Program-made: the position numbers and the translations under genes
In this document: piece by piece, positions 13,870 to 20,760 of the stretch
Numbering within the stretch: position 1 is the stretch's first letter
Layout: each line of letters begins with the position of its first letter
Notes under the pieces: model-generated
Told to the model about the DNA's origin: nothing
Seen by the model: the letters and a program-made list of their open reading frames with translations, nothing else
Database searches by the model: none
Source of the DNA: a virus
Length of the DNA stretch: 20,760 bases
Direction: 5' to 3' (one strand)
Virus record (IMG/VR): IMGVR_UViG_3300029448_000549
Location: 1 to 20,760 of that record

Positions 13870-14711
13870 TGAACTTTAAAAAAGGATTTAATATAAAACC
13901 ATTAAAAGTATTAAAAACAGGTGAGGTTTTTTTTACAGACGGTACAACACCTGTACAAGCTAACCAAGTTGCGTGCGAAGCGTACGGTTATACATACGAC
14001 AAAGAACTAGGTATTTGTAAGTCTTTTATATACGATACACAACTAGAACGTAATATACACAAATCTACTAATAAATTATCGGGATCAAATAACGAAACAC
14101 AAAAAACAGATAATAGTATAGTAACGGGTGCAAACAATAGAACTTTAGGACGTAACAGTAATTCTATTATAGCAGGTGAAGAAAACATAATAGACCATAA
14201 AAAGAACAATGGTTTATTAGTTGGTAAAATGGGTAAAATAACACACGACAGCGAATTTTGTATAGGTGGAGGTAGTTTTAATAGTGAAGCAGGACTAACG
14301 CAATATTCAGTACTACAAGTTTCAGGTAAAACAACAAGTACGTCAGATGTAGATTTGTATATAGAAGGTAACGACGTTTTACAAAACGAAATATTGCTAC
14401 CAGCAAACAGTGTAACGACATACGAGATCTGGTTAAGTGGTTTAGTAACGGGTGGTTCTTCAGGAACACCAGGCGACTACGAAACTTACGAGTACCACGG
14501 TACAATTAGGTGTGGTAACACAGGAACACTTACACACAACGCAAAAATAGCTAGGTTATTAGGTCGTACAGGTAGTTTAGGAACAAAAACAATCGATACT
14601 GCTACAGCATATACATTAAAGATACAGATAGCAGGACAAAACAACGTAAATACAAGTTGGCACGCTGTAGTAAAATTACATATAAACAAAACAAACGCAG
14701 TAACATTTTAA
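13869..14711 (+). CDS. Fibre-like protein with 16-residue beta-roll repeats
   Basis: The 280-residue protein starts with a short basic region and GEVFFTDGTTPVQANQVACE, then EAYGYTYDKELGICKSF, a segment common at the N-termini of Bacteroidota phage fibre proteins. Residues ~82-135 contain four turns spaced exactly 16 residues apart: SIVTG, SIIAG, GLLVG and CIGGG, as in YadA-head-type parallel beta-rolls that form trimers. The C-terminal ~130 residues look like a beta-sandwich (DVDLYIEGNDV ... HAVVKLHINK). The protein is a candidate receptor-binding or tail-tip fibre. A T8 run at 13927-13934 is read in frame. It is followed by the tape measure after three bases. Confidence 0.6.
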   Translation: MNFKKGFNIKPLKVLKTGEVFFTDGTTPVQANQVACEAYGYTYDKELGICKSFIYDTQLERNIHKSTNKLSGSNNETQKTDNSIVTGANNRTLGRNSNSIIAGEENIIDHKKNNGLLVGKMGKITHDSEFCIGGGSFNSEAGLTQYSVLQVSGKTTSTSDVDLYIEGNDVLQNEILLPANSVTTYEIWLSGLVTGGSSGTPGDYETYEYHGTIRCGNTGTLTHNAKIARLLGRTGSLGTKTIDTATAYTLKIQIAGQNNVNTSWHAVVKLHINKTNAVTF

Positions 14712-14714
14712 AAT

Positions 14715-16700
14715 ATGAGTGAAAGAGTAGAGTTAGAATTAAAACTAAAAGGAGGCGACAAAGCCGTAAAGACTTTAGGACAGTTAGAAAAAGAACTAGA
14801 CCAAGCTAGACAATCTATAAAAGAAGTTGAGGTAGGTAGTGACGCTTTTAACAAATTAGCAACACAAATACAACAAGCAAGTTCTGAAGTAAAGACTTTG
14901 GAAAAACAAATGGAAGGTCTTGAGCCACAGCAAAAGGCTGAGGCATTTCTAAAAATGGGAGAGGGTATCGCCGGCGGGTTCGCAGTAGCACAAGGAGCGT
15001 TAGCACTTGCAGGTGTTGAAAGTGAAAACCTAGAAAAGTTACAAGTTAAGGTACAAGCGGCTATTAGTATAGCAATGGGTGTACGTATGATGAGTGAAGC
15101 GGCTTTAATGGCTACTACTGCTAAAAGGGTTGTCGCAGAAAAACTAGCTTTAGTACAGACTAAACTAGGTACTGCTTTAGCTTACGGTCAGTCTGTAGCT
15201 ATGGGTGTATGGGCTACAGCACAAGGAGTATTAACAGGTGCAGTTAGTGCTACTACTGCAGGTATGAAGTTACTAAGGTTAGCTATAGCAGCTACAGGTA
15301 TAGGTGCTTTAGTTTTAGCAATAACAGCAATAGGTGTAGCTGTTTATAATTGGGCTACAGCTACAGACGATACGGCAACTGCACAAGCAAAACTAAACGA
15401 AAAATTAGTTACACAAAACGAGGAATTTTTAAAAAACAGGGATCTACAAAAAGAATTAGCAGCAGCAGAAACAGACAACGAAAAAAAGTTAGTAAGAAAA
15501 ACAAACTCGTTAAACAATTATATAGAAGGGTTAAAGGAAAACAACGAAAGATTAAAAGAAAACGAAGAAAAACTTAAAAACATAAATGACTTTTCAAAAG
15601 AAGAACAAAGACAAATAAAGGCAACAACAGCACAACTCCATACTCGTAACAAAAGAATACAAGACGGAATTACACTATTAGATAAACAAATAGATAAAAC
15701 AAAAGAGGCTATAGCAGCAGACGAAGAAGCAAAACGAAAAGATGATGAAAGACAACAAAGAAGAGACCAAAGACGGGCAGACAGAAAAGCACAAAGAGAA
15801 AAAGACGCAGAAGACTTAAGAGCGTTACAAGAAGAAGCATACAGATTAACACTAGAAAGAATAGGAGACCAAGAAACTAGAGAACTAGCACTACTAAAAT
15901 TTGAAAAAGATTTACAACTAGAAAAGATACAAGACGCAACAAACTTCGAAGAACAAAGACTTTTAATAGAAGAAAAATTTGCAAGAAAACGTAAAGACAT
16001 AATAGCAGAACATACACAAGCACACAAAGACGGATTAAATGTAATGTCAGATGAAGACAAAGCTTTTTTTGCTAAACAAATGGAAGAAAGTGATCGACGA
16101 CGAGAAGAAGAAAAGGAACGTATTAAAGCAATGGAAGAAACTGCAAAAGAATTTAGAGCTACAGTACACCACCAAGTAATAGAACAACTACAAGCTCATA
16201 TGGGGGCTAGAATGTCAGAGTTAGACAAACAAAAAAACAAAGAAATAGCGTTAGCAGAAAGTCAGGGTAAATCTACAGACGGTATAGAAAAGAAATTCCA
16301 AGACAAAAGAGAAAAATTAGAAAGACGACAAAAAAAGATAGCTGTTTCACAGGCTATAATATCTACATACGAAAGTGCTAACCAGAGTTATAAATCTATG
16401 TCTGGTATTCCTTTTGTAGGCCCTGGATTAGGAGCAGCAGCCGCAGCAATAGCAGTTTCTGCAGGTTTAGCGAATGTTAGACAAATACTATCGCAAGACG
16501 TCGGCGGGGGTGCAGGGGGTTCTGTAGGTGGAGGTGGTGGTGGTGATTTTGGTGGTACTGAACCTATGTTACCGTCTAGTACAGGTGCTTTTACTTTAGG
16601 TGGTGTAGAACAACAAGCTGTTAAGGCGTTTGTTGTAGAAAGTGAAATTACGGATAGTCAAGCACAAATGGCAGACATAAATAGAAGAAGTACAATTTAA
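14715..16700 (+). CDS. Tape measure protein
   Basis: The 661-residue protein begins with VELELKLKGGDKAVKTLGQL, a typical start for tape measures, followed by long helices, an Ala/Gly-rich hydrophobic stretch (LRLAIAATGIGALVLAITAI, ~188-207) able to span a membrane, and a highly charged coiled coil (~220-430 and ~470-545). Residues 595-614 are a Gly-rich linker, and the end (VKAFVVESEITDSQAQMADI) matches the conserved C-terminus of Bacteroidota tape measures. It sets tail length by extending as an alpha-helix; at about 0.15 nm per residue, 661 residues imply a tail near 100 nm, consistent with a siphovirus. It is the last gene of the tail transcription unit. Confidence 0.85.
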   Translation: MSERVELELKLKGGDKAVKTLGQLEKELDQARQSIKEVEVGSDAFNKLATQIQQASSEVKTLEKQMEGLEPQQKAEAFLKMGEGIAGGFAVAQGALALAGVESENLEKLQVKVQAAISIAMGVRMMSEAALMATTAKRVVAEKLALVQTKLGTALAYGQSVAMGVWATAQGVLTGAVSATTAGMKLLRLAIAATGIGALVLAITAIGVAVYNWATATDDTATAQAKLNEKLVTQNEEFLKNRDLQKELAAAETDNEKKLVRKTNSLNNYIEGLKENNERLKENEEKLKNINDFSKEEQRQIKATTAQLHTRNKRIQDGITLLDKQIDKTKEAIAADEEAKRKDDERQQRRDQRRADRKAQREKDAEDLRALQEEAYRLTLERIGDQETRELALLKFEKDLQLEKIQDATNFEEQRLLIEEKFARKRKDIIAEHTQAHKDGLNVMSDEDKAFFAKQMEESDRRREEEKERIKAMEETAKEFRATVHHQVIEQLQAHMGARMSELDKQKNKEIALAESQGKSTDGIEKKFQDKREKLERRQKKIAVSQAIISTYESANQSYKSMSGIPFVGPGLGAAAAAIAVSAGLANVRQILSQDVGGGAGGSVGGGGGGDFGGTEPMLPSSTGAFTLGGVEQQAVKAFVVESEITDSQAQMADINRRSTI

Positions 16701-16720
16701 AATCAAATAATAACGAATAA

Positions 16721-16737
16721 CTTATATTATATAGTAT
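16721..16737 (+). promoter_or_regulatory. Promoter-like element before the head module
   Basis: CTTATATTATATAGTAT ends directly at the ATG of the protease-like gene. The exact ten bases AAATCAAATA lie at 16700-16709, 22 bases upstream of the TTATATTAT core, the same spacing and sequence as at 17996-18005 before the scaffold gene. The pair suggests a two-part promoter. Confidence 0.66.
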
Positions 16738-17601
16738 ATGAAAAAGAAAACAACTAAAATCACAGAATTAGTTATAGACGAACAGAACGAAGCATTAGCG
16801 ATTGACGCGATATCGCTTGTTACCTCTCCAGCCTTGGAAGTAGACTTTGTATTTTTTGGTAAAGAAAAGAACAACTTAACCTTTGCTAAAGTAGACGAAG
16901 AAAAAAGAGAACTTATAGCACCAGCGTTAATACCTAATAAACAAATATACAGATACGACGCAAATACAGATAGTGACTATTACGTATACTTTTCAAAAGA
17001 TACTGTAAAGAAGGCAGCTTATAGTTACTTAAAACACAATAACCACCACAAAGCAACATACCAACACGAACAAAGAGTAGCGGGAGTATTAACTGTAGAA
17101 AGTTGGATAAAAGAAGGTGACCAGGACAAGTCTAAACTTTACGGTTTTAATTTAGCAGACGGTACTTGGTTTGTAAAAATGAAAATAGAAAACGACGATC
17201 TTTGGAATAAGATAAAAGAAGGTGAACTTAAAGGACTTTCAATAGAAGGATATTTTGTAGACAAATTAGAAAAAATGGGAAAACAATACACAGACGAAGA
17301 AATTAGAACTGCATACAAAGAACTACAAGCAGAAGGTAAAATATATAACTTTAATTTAATTAAAGATTTTGAAACAGCGTGGGCGTCCGGTTTTAGATTT
17401 ATAGAAAAAGCAGATAAAGAGTTAAACGAAGTTAAAAAAACTTATACAGCAGCCATAAAAGAATACGAAAACGCAATAGAAGCTTCAGAAAAAATACAAA
17501 AAAGCGCTAAAAATATAGGTATTGATATACCGCAAGAAATTATAACTAAAACTAAACAAGCTAAACAAGATATTAAAGACGCAAAAAATAAAATAAAATA
17601 A
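16738..17601 (+). CDS. XkdF-like capsid maturation protease
   Basis: The 287-residue protein matches the phage XkdF-type serine protease family (related to peptidase S78). The N-terminus reads ALAIDAISLVTSPALEVDFV, then YRYDANTDSDYYVYFSKDTV. A histidine-containing strand (TYQHEQRVAG, His110) and ELKGLSIEGYF (Ser168 in G-L-S-I-E-G) are at the positions where the family has its likely catalytic His and Ser. GTWFVKMKIENDDLW lies between them. The last ~70 residues (220-287) form a Lys/Glu coiled coil, consistent with an internal scaffold-like or processing segment. It would cleave scaffold and capsid proteins during head maturation. It lies directly after a promoter-like element and before the scaffold. 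Confidence 0.78.
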   Translation: MKKKTTKITELVIDEQNEALAIDAISLVTSPALEVDFVFFGKEKNNLTFAKVDEEKRELIAPALIPNKQIYRYDANTDSDYYVYFSKDTVKKAAYSYLKHNNHHKATYQHEQRVAGVLTVESWIKEGDQDKSKLYGFNLADGTWFVKMKIENDDLWNKIKEGELKGLSIEGYFVDKLEKMGKQYTDEEIRTAYKELQAEGKIYNFNLIKDFETAWASGFRFIEKADKELNEVKKTYTAAIKEYENAIEASEKIQKSAKNIGIDIPQEIITKTKQAKQDIKDAKNKIK

Positions 17602-17602
17602 A

Positions 17603-17992
17603 ATGTATAAAGACTACGAAATAAAATTAAACGCTATCTTAGATAAGCATAAAGGAGTACAGAAAGTTGAGTTAGGTGTTGTAGATGACTTAGAAGACGG
17701 TTTAAAATGGTTAGAAGAAGACGATAAAATGATACAAAAAGGGTTAAAGTCAATAAAATCAGAATTTTCTTCGTTAAGAAAACAGGTTAATTTTTTAAAA
17801 GACACTTCACAAGATAGTATGCAGGGCGTTAAACAAGGTGAAGCTAATATTAAAAGTATAGAAAAACAATTAAAGAATTTAGGGATGGATAGTAACGCAA
17901 TACCTGTTATTAAGAAATTTAAAAATGCAGTTTCAAAAGCTAAAGAAAACAGAAAGAAAGTACAAAGTATACCAGACATACCAAAAATTTAG
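17603..17992 (+). CDS. Coiled-coil head-region protein of unknown function
   Basis: The 129-residue protein is almost entirely alpha-helical with heptad-like spacing (LDDLEDGLKWLEEDDKMIQK-like blocks, then a long Lys/Glu-rich helix). It starts two bases after the protease gene stops. Its place between protease and scaffold suggests a role in head assembly, for instance an internal core or scaffolding partner, but no family is recognised. Confidence 0.55.
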   Translation: MYKDYEIKLNAILDKHKGVQKVELGVVDDLEDGLKWLEEDDKMIQKGLKSIKSEFSSLRKQVNFLKDTSQDSMQGVKQGEANIKSIEKQLKNLGMDSNAIPVIKKFKNAVSKAKENRKKVQSIPDIPKI

Positions 17993-18016
17993 TAAAAATC
18001 AAATAGAACTTAAACA

Positions 18017-18033
18017 ATTATATTATATAGTAT
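18017..18033 (+). promoter_or_regulatory. Promoter-like element before scaffold and capsid genes
   Basis: ATTATATTATATAGTAT lies 14 bases before the ATG of the scaffold gene, the only copy separated from its gene; the space AAAACAAAATTAAA is A-rich like Bacteroidota translation start regions. AAATCAAATA at 17996-18005 is 22 bases upstream of the core, as at 16700. This element probably gives high expression of scaffold, capsid and tail-tube genes up to the terminator. Confidence 0.66.
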
Positions 18034-18047
18034 AAAACAAAATTAAA

Positions 18048-18749
18048 ATGGAATTAAAAACACAAATCTTAAAAGCTTTAGGTCTTAACAAAGACGAAGC
18101 AACTAACTTAGAATTTCAAGCTAAACTTATTGACGGTACTATTATTGTGAGTTCTGCTGACGAATTAGCAGCGGGTGTAGATATTGCTATACTTGCAGAA
18201 GACGGAACGACTATGGCGTTACCTGTAGGACAATACGAAACAGAAGACGGAGTAGGTTTTTCTGTAGAAGAAGAAGGTATTATATCTGAAATTAACGAAA
18301 CTGAAGAAACAGAAGAAGTTGAAACAGAAGAAGAGGAAGTAGAAATGGAAGAAGAAGTAGTAGAAGACGTTATAGAAGAAGTAGTAGAACCTTCAGAAGT
18401 AAACGAAAGGTTACCTAAGAAAATTAAAACAACAGAGGAAGTAGAATTTAATAAAGAAGAAGTTATCGAAGAAATCGGTGCTGTTATTAAAGAATTACTT
18501 ACTGAAGTTAGAAACGATGTTAGTAGATTATCGGCAGAACTTGACGAAATGAAAGGAACTAACGAAACATTAGAAATCGAAAAAGAAACTTTATCTGCAC
18601 AATTAGAAGAACTTTCTAAAGAACCAGCTTCTGAACCTGTAACTACAAACAAGTTTTCTAATAAAAAGAACACTAAAGAATTGTCTACCTCTGACTATAG
18701 AAGTATGAGTAGACAAGAAAAATACTGGTATAACATTAATAATAACTAA
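18048..18749 (+). CDS. Acidic scaffold-like head assembly protein
   Basis: The 233-residue protein has an N-terminal beta-like domain (LEFQAKLIDGTIIVSSADEL, ILAEDGTTMALPVGQY, ~20-75), then an extremely acidic tract (~82-120, mostly Glu with Val and Thr) and a coiled coil (~135-192). The last ~30 residues are basic and aromatic (SRQEKYWYN), which could bind the capsid shell. The layout and its position directly before the major capsid gene match scaffold proteins of Bacteroidota phages, which shape the procapsid and are removed or cleaved by the protease encoded upstream. It follows a promoter-like element by 14 bases. Confidence 0.68.
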   Translation: MELKTQILKALGLNKDEATNLEFQAKLIDGTIIVSSADELAAGVDIAILAEDGTTMALPVGQYETEDGVGFSVEEEGIISEINETEETEEVETEEEEVEMEEEVVEDVIEEVVEPSEVNERLPKKIKTTEEVEFNKEEVIEEIGAVIKELLTEVRNDVSRLSAELDEMKGTNETLEIEKETLSAQLEELSKEPASEPVTTNKFSNKKNTKELSTSDYRSMSRQEKYWYNINNN

Positions 18750-18763
18750 AAAATAAAAAAACG

Positions 18764-19615
18764 ATGGCATTAACTATTACATCAAGCTCGTATGCTGGAA
18801 AACACGCAGGGGCTTACGTATCGGCAGCTTTAAAAGCAGCGGATAGTTTAGAGTACTTAACTGTAAGAGAGAACGTAAATTACAAGGAAGTAATCAACAA
18901 GGTAGCAGGAGCAAACCTAGTAAAAGACGCAACTTGTGACTTTACTGAAAATTCTGCAACATTAACTTTAACAGAACAAGTTTTAGAAGTAGAACCTTTT
19001 CAAATTAACATTGACGTTTGTAAAAAAACTATGTTATCTGATTGGGCGTACCACCAACAAGACGACTTTGTAGCTTACGCAATGACTTACTTATCAGATA
19101 GTATTGCAGACAGTATCGAATTTAACATCTGGCAAGGTAACACTTCTACGTCAGGACAATTTAACGCTTTATCTGCTTCAGGTATGACTACTTCGTCTGC
19201 GTCTGCAGCTTATACAGCAGCAAACATCATTGCTAACTTAGGAACTTTAGCAGCTGATATACCAGCTTCTATTTACGGAAAAGATGATTTATATCTCTAT
19301 ATGAATAAGAAGACTTACAGATTTTACTTATCTGCTATTTCTGCTTTATCTGCATTCCCTTTCAACCATATGGGGCAATACACACCAGAATTTGAAGGTA
19401 TTAAGATTGCTGTTTGTTCGGGTGTAGCTGACAACGTAATGTTTGCAGGTACTAAGTCTAACGTATTCTTCGGAACTTCTTTAGAAAGTGACTTAACAGC
19501 TGTTAAAGTTTTAGATATGGCTGATTTAGACGGTTCAGATAACGTAAGAATGGTTTGTAGATATACTGCAGGTGTTCAAGTTGGAGTACCTTCAGACTTT
19601 ACTAAACAATCATAA
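18764..19615 (+). CDS. Major capsid protein
   Basis: The 283-residue protein follows the scaffold gene after 14 bases. The sequence has the mixed helix/strand pattern of an HK97-fold capsid protein: N-terminal arm, INKVAGANLVKDATCDF, ECxxTLTLTEQVLEVEPFQI-type strands, a central helix (FVAYAMTYLSDSIADSIEFN), and the later YLYMNKKTYRFYLSAISALS and a P-domain-like end. It is comparatively small for the family, which is common in Bacteroidota phages. I recognise the layout (scaffold, then capsid, then tail tube) from flavobacterial phages. Codons such as TCT and GCT look more frequent here than in the early genes, consistent with high expression. Confidence 0.78.
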   Translation: MALTITSSSYAGKHAGAYVSAALKAADSLEYLTVRENVNYKEVINKVAGANLVKDATCDFTENSATLTLTEQVLEVEPFQINIDVCKKTMLSDWAYHQQDDFVAYAMTYLSDSIADSIEFNIWQGNTSTSGQFNALSASGMTTSSASAAYTAANIIANLGTLAADIPASIYGKDDLYLYMNKKTYRFYLSAISALSAFPFNHMGQYTPEFEGIKIAVCSGVADNVMFAGTKSNVFFGTSLESDLTAVKVLDMADLDGSDNVRMVCRYTAGVQVGVPSDFTKQS

Positions 19616-19642
19616 TTATTAACCTTTAAAACCTAAAAACAA

Positions 19643-20206
19643 ATGGCTTGTAATTTAACAAAAGGACGTAACATAACTTGTAGAGATGGTATCGGTGGTA
19701 TCAAAGCTATCTATATCGCACAACACGACGAATTAACGTCTTACACAGCAGCTAGTGGTGAAGTAACAGACTTCGATTTAGGTTCAGGTGACGACTTATA
19801 TAAGTATTTACTTAAAAGAGGTACAGGGAGTGTTACAGAAACTATTAACGCATCTAGCGAAAATGGTACAGTATTTTATACACACTCTGTAAATGTAAAA
19901 CTACATAACTTAACTAAAGAAGACCAAAACGAAATTAAACTATTAGCACAGCAAAGAATGGTTATTTTCGCAGAACTAAACCAATTAAACAGTACAGGTA
20001 AAAATACTATTGTAGCTTTAGGTTTAGATAACGGTTGTGAATTATCTGCAGGTACTTCAGTTTCTGGAGCAGCTTTAGGTGATACAGTAGGTTACGATTT
20101 TACTTTCGAAGCTATGGAACCTAATCCAATGCAATTAGTAGCGGACTATACAACAACTCCGTTCGACAACTCAGCGTTTACAATTAACGCAATAGTGACT
20201 TCTTAA
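19643..20206 (+). CDS. Tail-tube / major tail protein candidate
   Basis: The 187-residue protein starts MACNLTKGRNITCRDGIGGI, then KAIYIAQHDELT, strands including KRGTGSVTETINAS and NVKLHNLTKEDQNEIKLLA, and ends with a beta-rich half. The sequence and its order (capsid, then this) match a family seen in Bacteroidota phages that is probably the tail tube subunit, with the beta-sandwich plus helix of tail tubes. A head-completion role cannot be excluded. It is separated from the capsid gene by 27 bases with no promoter-like element and is followed by a strong terminator, so it is probably cotranscribed with the scaffold and capsid genes. Confidence 0.55.
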   Translation: MACNLTKGRNITCRDGIGGIKAIYIAQHDELTSYTAASGEVTDFDLGSGDDLYKYLLKRGTGSVTETINASSENGTVFYTHSVNVKLHNLTKEDQNEIKLLAQQRMVIFAELNQLNSTGKNTIVALGLDNGCELSAGTSVSGAALGDTVGYDFTFEAMEPNPMQLVADYTTTPFDNSAFTINAIVTS

Positions 20207-20235
20207 AACCTTAAATGGTTTTGTTTTCATATTTA

Positions 20236-20268
20236 TTAAGGGGGTGGCAATAGCCGCCCCTTTTTTTT
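20236..20268 (+). terminator. Strong intrinsic terminator after the head/tail-tube operon
   Basis: A hairpin with 5' arm AAGGGGGTGGC (20238-20248), loop AATA (20249-20252) and 3' arm GCCGCCCCTT (20253-20262, with two G-U type pairs) is followed by an eight-T run (20261-20268). The stem is G/C-rich in otherwise A/T-rich DNA. It closes the transcription unit that starts at the 18017 element. Confidence 0.9.
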
Positions 20269-20285
20269 AACTTAAAATAAAAAAG

Positions 20286-20444
20286 ATGTATAAACTAAAA
20301 GAACAATACAAAGGTGTTACAGTAAATAAAACGGGTAGAATGATTATATTAGATAACGTAAGATCTAACGAAGTAGAATTATTAGGAGTAGAACACTTCT
20401 TTACAAAGACTAAGAAAAAAACAGTTTCAACAAAAGAAAAATAA
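20286..20444 (+). CDS. Small conserved head-region protein
   Basis: ATG at 20286 opens a 52-residue frame ending TAA at 20442-20444. It reads MYKLKEQYKGVTVNKTGRMI, then ILDNVRSNEVELLGVEHFF, and a Lys/Thr-rich tail. The LDN...E.LG.E.FF pattern is one I recall from short proteins next to head-completion genes in Bacteroidota phages; function is unknown. It is the first gene after the terminator and has only an A-rich stretch upstream, so it may depend on read-through or an unseen promoter. Confidence 0.55.
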   Translation: MYKLKEQYKGVTVNKTGRMIILDNVRSNEVELLGVEHFFTKTKKKTVSTKEK

Positions 20445-20454
20445 ATTACTTGTT

Positions 20455-20469
20455 TTTATATTATATAGT
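20455..20469 (+). promoter_or_regulatory. Promoter-like element before the gene at 20470
   Basis: TTTATATTATATAGT ends directly at the ATG at 20470. It is the fifth strong copy of the element, with AAGAAAAATA 22 bases upstream of the TTATATTAT core, partly like the AAATCAAATA of two others. It would start a new transcription unit running out of the window. Confidence 0.62.
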
Positions 20470-20760
20470 ATGATAACAGGAGTTTACGGGAGTACAGTAA
20501 CAGCATATTTAACGTTAGAAGAAAAGAGAATAAATACAACAGTAGCAAAAACTGCAATAAGATATTTATTTAAGTTTACTAACGATATGACTAAAGACGT
20601 AAAGTATAGTTACGCAGAAAGTTTAACGCATAACGACAGATACGTTAAATGTGAGTTCTTACACAATACTACAGACGACCTATATATGTATAAAATAAAC
20701 TTCAAACCGTACGGGTTTTGGAAATACGAAGTTTACGAGGTTAGTTGGACGGGTGCAGTA
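20470..20760 (+). CDS. Conserved phage structural protein, N-terminal part (3' truncated)
   Basis: ATG at 20470 directly follows a promoter-like element, and the frame is still open at the window edge (97 codons). The visible part reads VYGSTVTAYLTLEEKRINTT, IRYLFKFTNDMTKDVKYSYA and GFWKYEVYEVSW, a pattern I recall from conserved, beta-rich virion-associated proteins of Bacteroidota phages in the head/tail region. The molecular role is unknown. The rest of the gene is outside the window, so domains downstream cannot be judged. Confidence 0.6.
   Translation, partial: MITGVYGSTVTAYLTLEEKRINTTVAKTAIRYLFKFTNDMTKDVKYSYAESLTHNDRYVKCEFLHNTTDDLYMYKINFKPYGFWKYEVYEVSWTGAV

Noticed and set aside
13927-13934. 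T8 run in the fibre-like gene with in-frame T TTT TTT heptamer
   Set aside because: A -1 slip there meets a stop after a few codons and joins no coding frame. It serves as a warning that slippery-looking runs also occur by chance in this genome.
15350-15577. Forward Lys/Arg-rich frame inside the tape measure
   Set aside because: It is an out-of-frame reading of the same coiled-coil codons; the tape measure frame covers it fully.
15518-16060. Long reverse-strand frame (180 codons) under the tape measure
   Set aside because: It is an antisense shadow of the Glu/Lys/Arg-rich coiled coil, with low-complexity Ser/Phe/Leu content and no supporting signal.
16064-16070. T7 run in the tape measure gene as a frameshift site
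   Set aside because: A -1 slip reads TGC TAA and stops at once, so there is no meaningful alternative product.
18116-18673. Long reverse-strand frame (185 codons), Ser-rich
   Set aside because: It is the antisense shadow of the Glu-rich scaffold gene: Glu codons GAA/GAG read backwards as Ser/Phe/Leu codons. There is no promoter-like element or family pattern on that strand.
1-20760. CRISPR arrays, tRNA genes, insertion sequences, reverse transcriptase / diversity-generating repeats
   Set aside because: No regularly spaced repeats with spacers, no tRNA-like cloverleaf, no transposase or reverse transcriptase motifs, and no variable/template repeat pair were seen by eye.

Overview
The window is a contiguous piece of a tailed-phage (or prophage) genome, almost certainly from a phage of a Bacteroidota host, most likely a flavobacterium. 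The evidence is very AT-rich DNA, A-rich tracts rather than Shine-Dalgarno sequences before start codons, and protein families I recognise from flavobacterial phages (small terminase, tail chaperone, tail hub, acidic scaffold, tail-tube-like protein). All genes are on the + strand and packed tightly, often with ATGA or 10-30 base overlaps and several GTG or TTG starts. No rRNA, tRNA, CRISPR array, insertion sequence, integrase or lysis gene was seen.

Positions 1-5293 are the early/middle region. They hold the C-terminal end of a replication initiator, a small helix-turn-helix protein, a PAPS-reductase-like PP-loop enzyme, a possible PD-(D/E)XK nuclease, a NinG/Rap-like recombination nuclease, a sigma-factor-like protein, zinc-binding proteins, a DUF3310 protein and several very small genes. 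Three of the small genes (42, 25 and 22 codons; the last lies at 8261-8329) have only short reading frames but fit exactly into what would otherwise be gaps.

Positions 5315-6971 encode the packaging terminase (TerS, TerL). Positions 7002-16700 are the tail/neck module: a tail-assembly-chaperone-like gene with a probable -1 frameshift extension, a tail-completion-like protein, an HK97-gp10-like protein, tail and tail-hub proteins, a fibre-like protein and the tape measure. Positions 16738-19615 are the head module (XkdF-like protease, coiled-coil protein, acidic scaffold, major capsid protein). A tail-tube-like protein (19643-20206) and a strong intrinsic terminator (20236-20268) follow, then a small gene and a truncated conserved gene at the right edge. 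The tail genes lie between the terminase and the head genes, and no portal gene is visible.

The most notable non-coding signal is an almost identical element, TTATATTATATAnTAT, at the start of five transcription-unit-like blocks (5300, 6987, 16721, 18017, 20455), with a weaker relative at 2451. In most cases it ends directly at the start codon. It looks like a phage-specific promoter giving leaderless or nearly leaderless mRNAs, and the sigma-like protein at 3192-3743 is a candidate for recognising it. All function calls come from reading the sequence and remembered family patterns; no database search was run.
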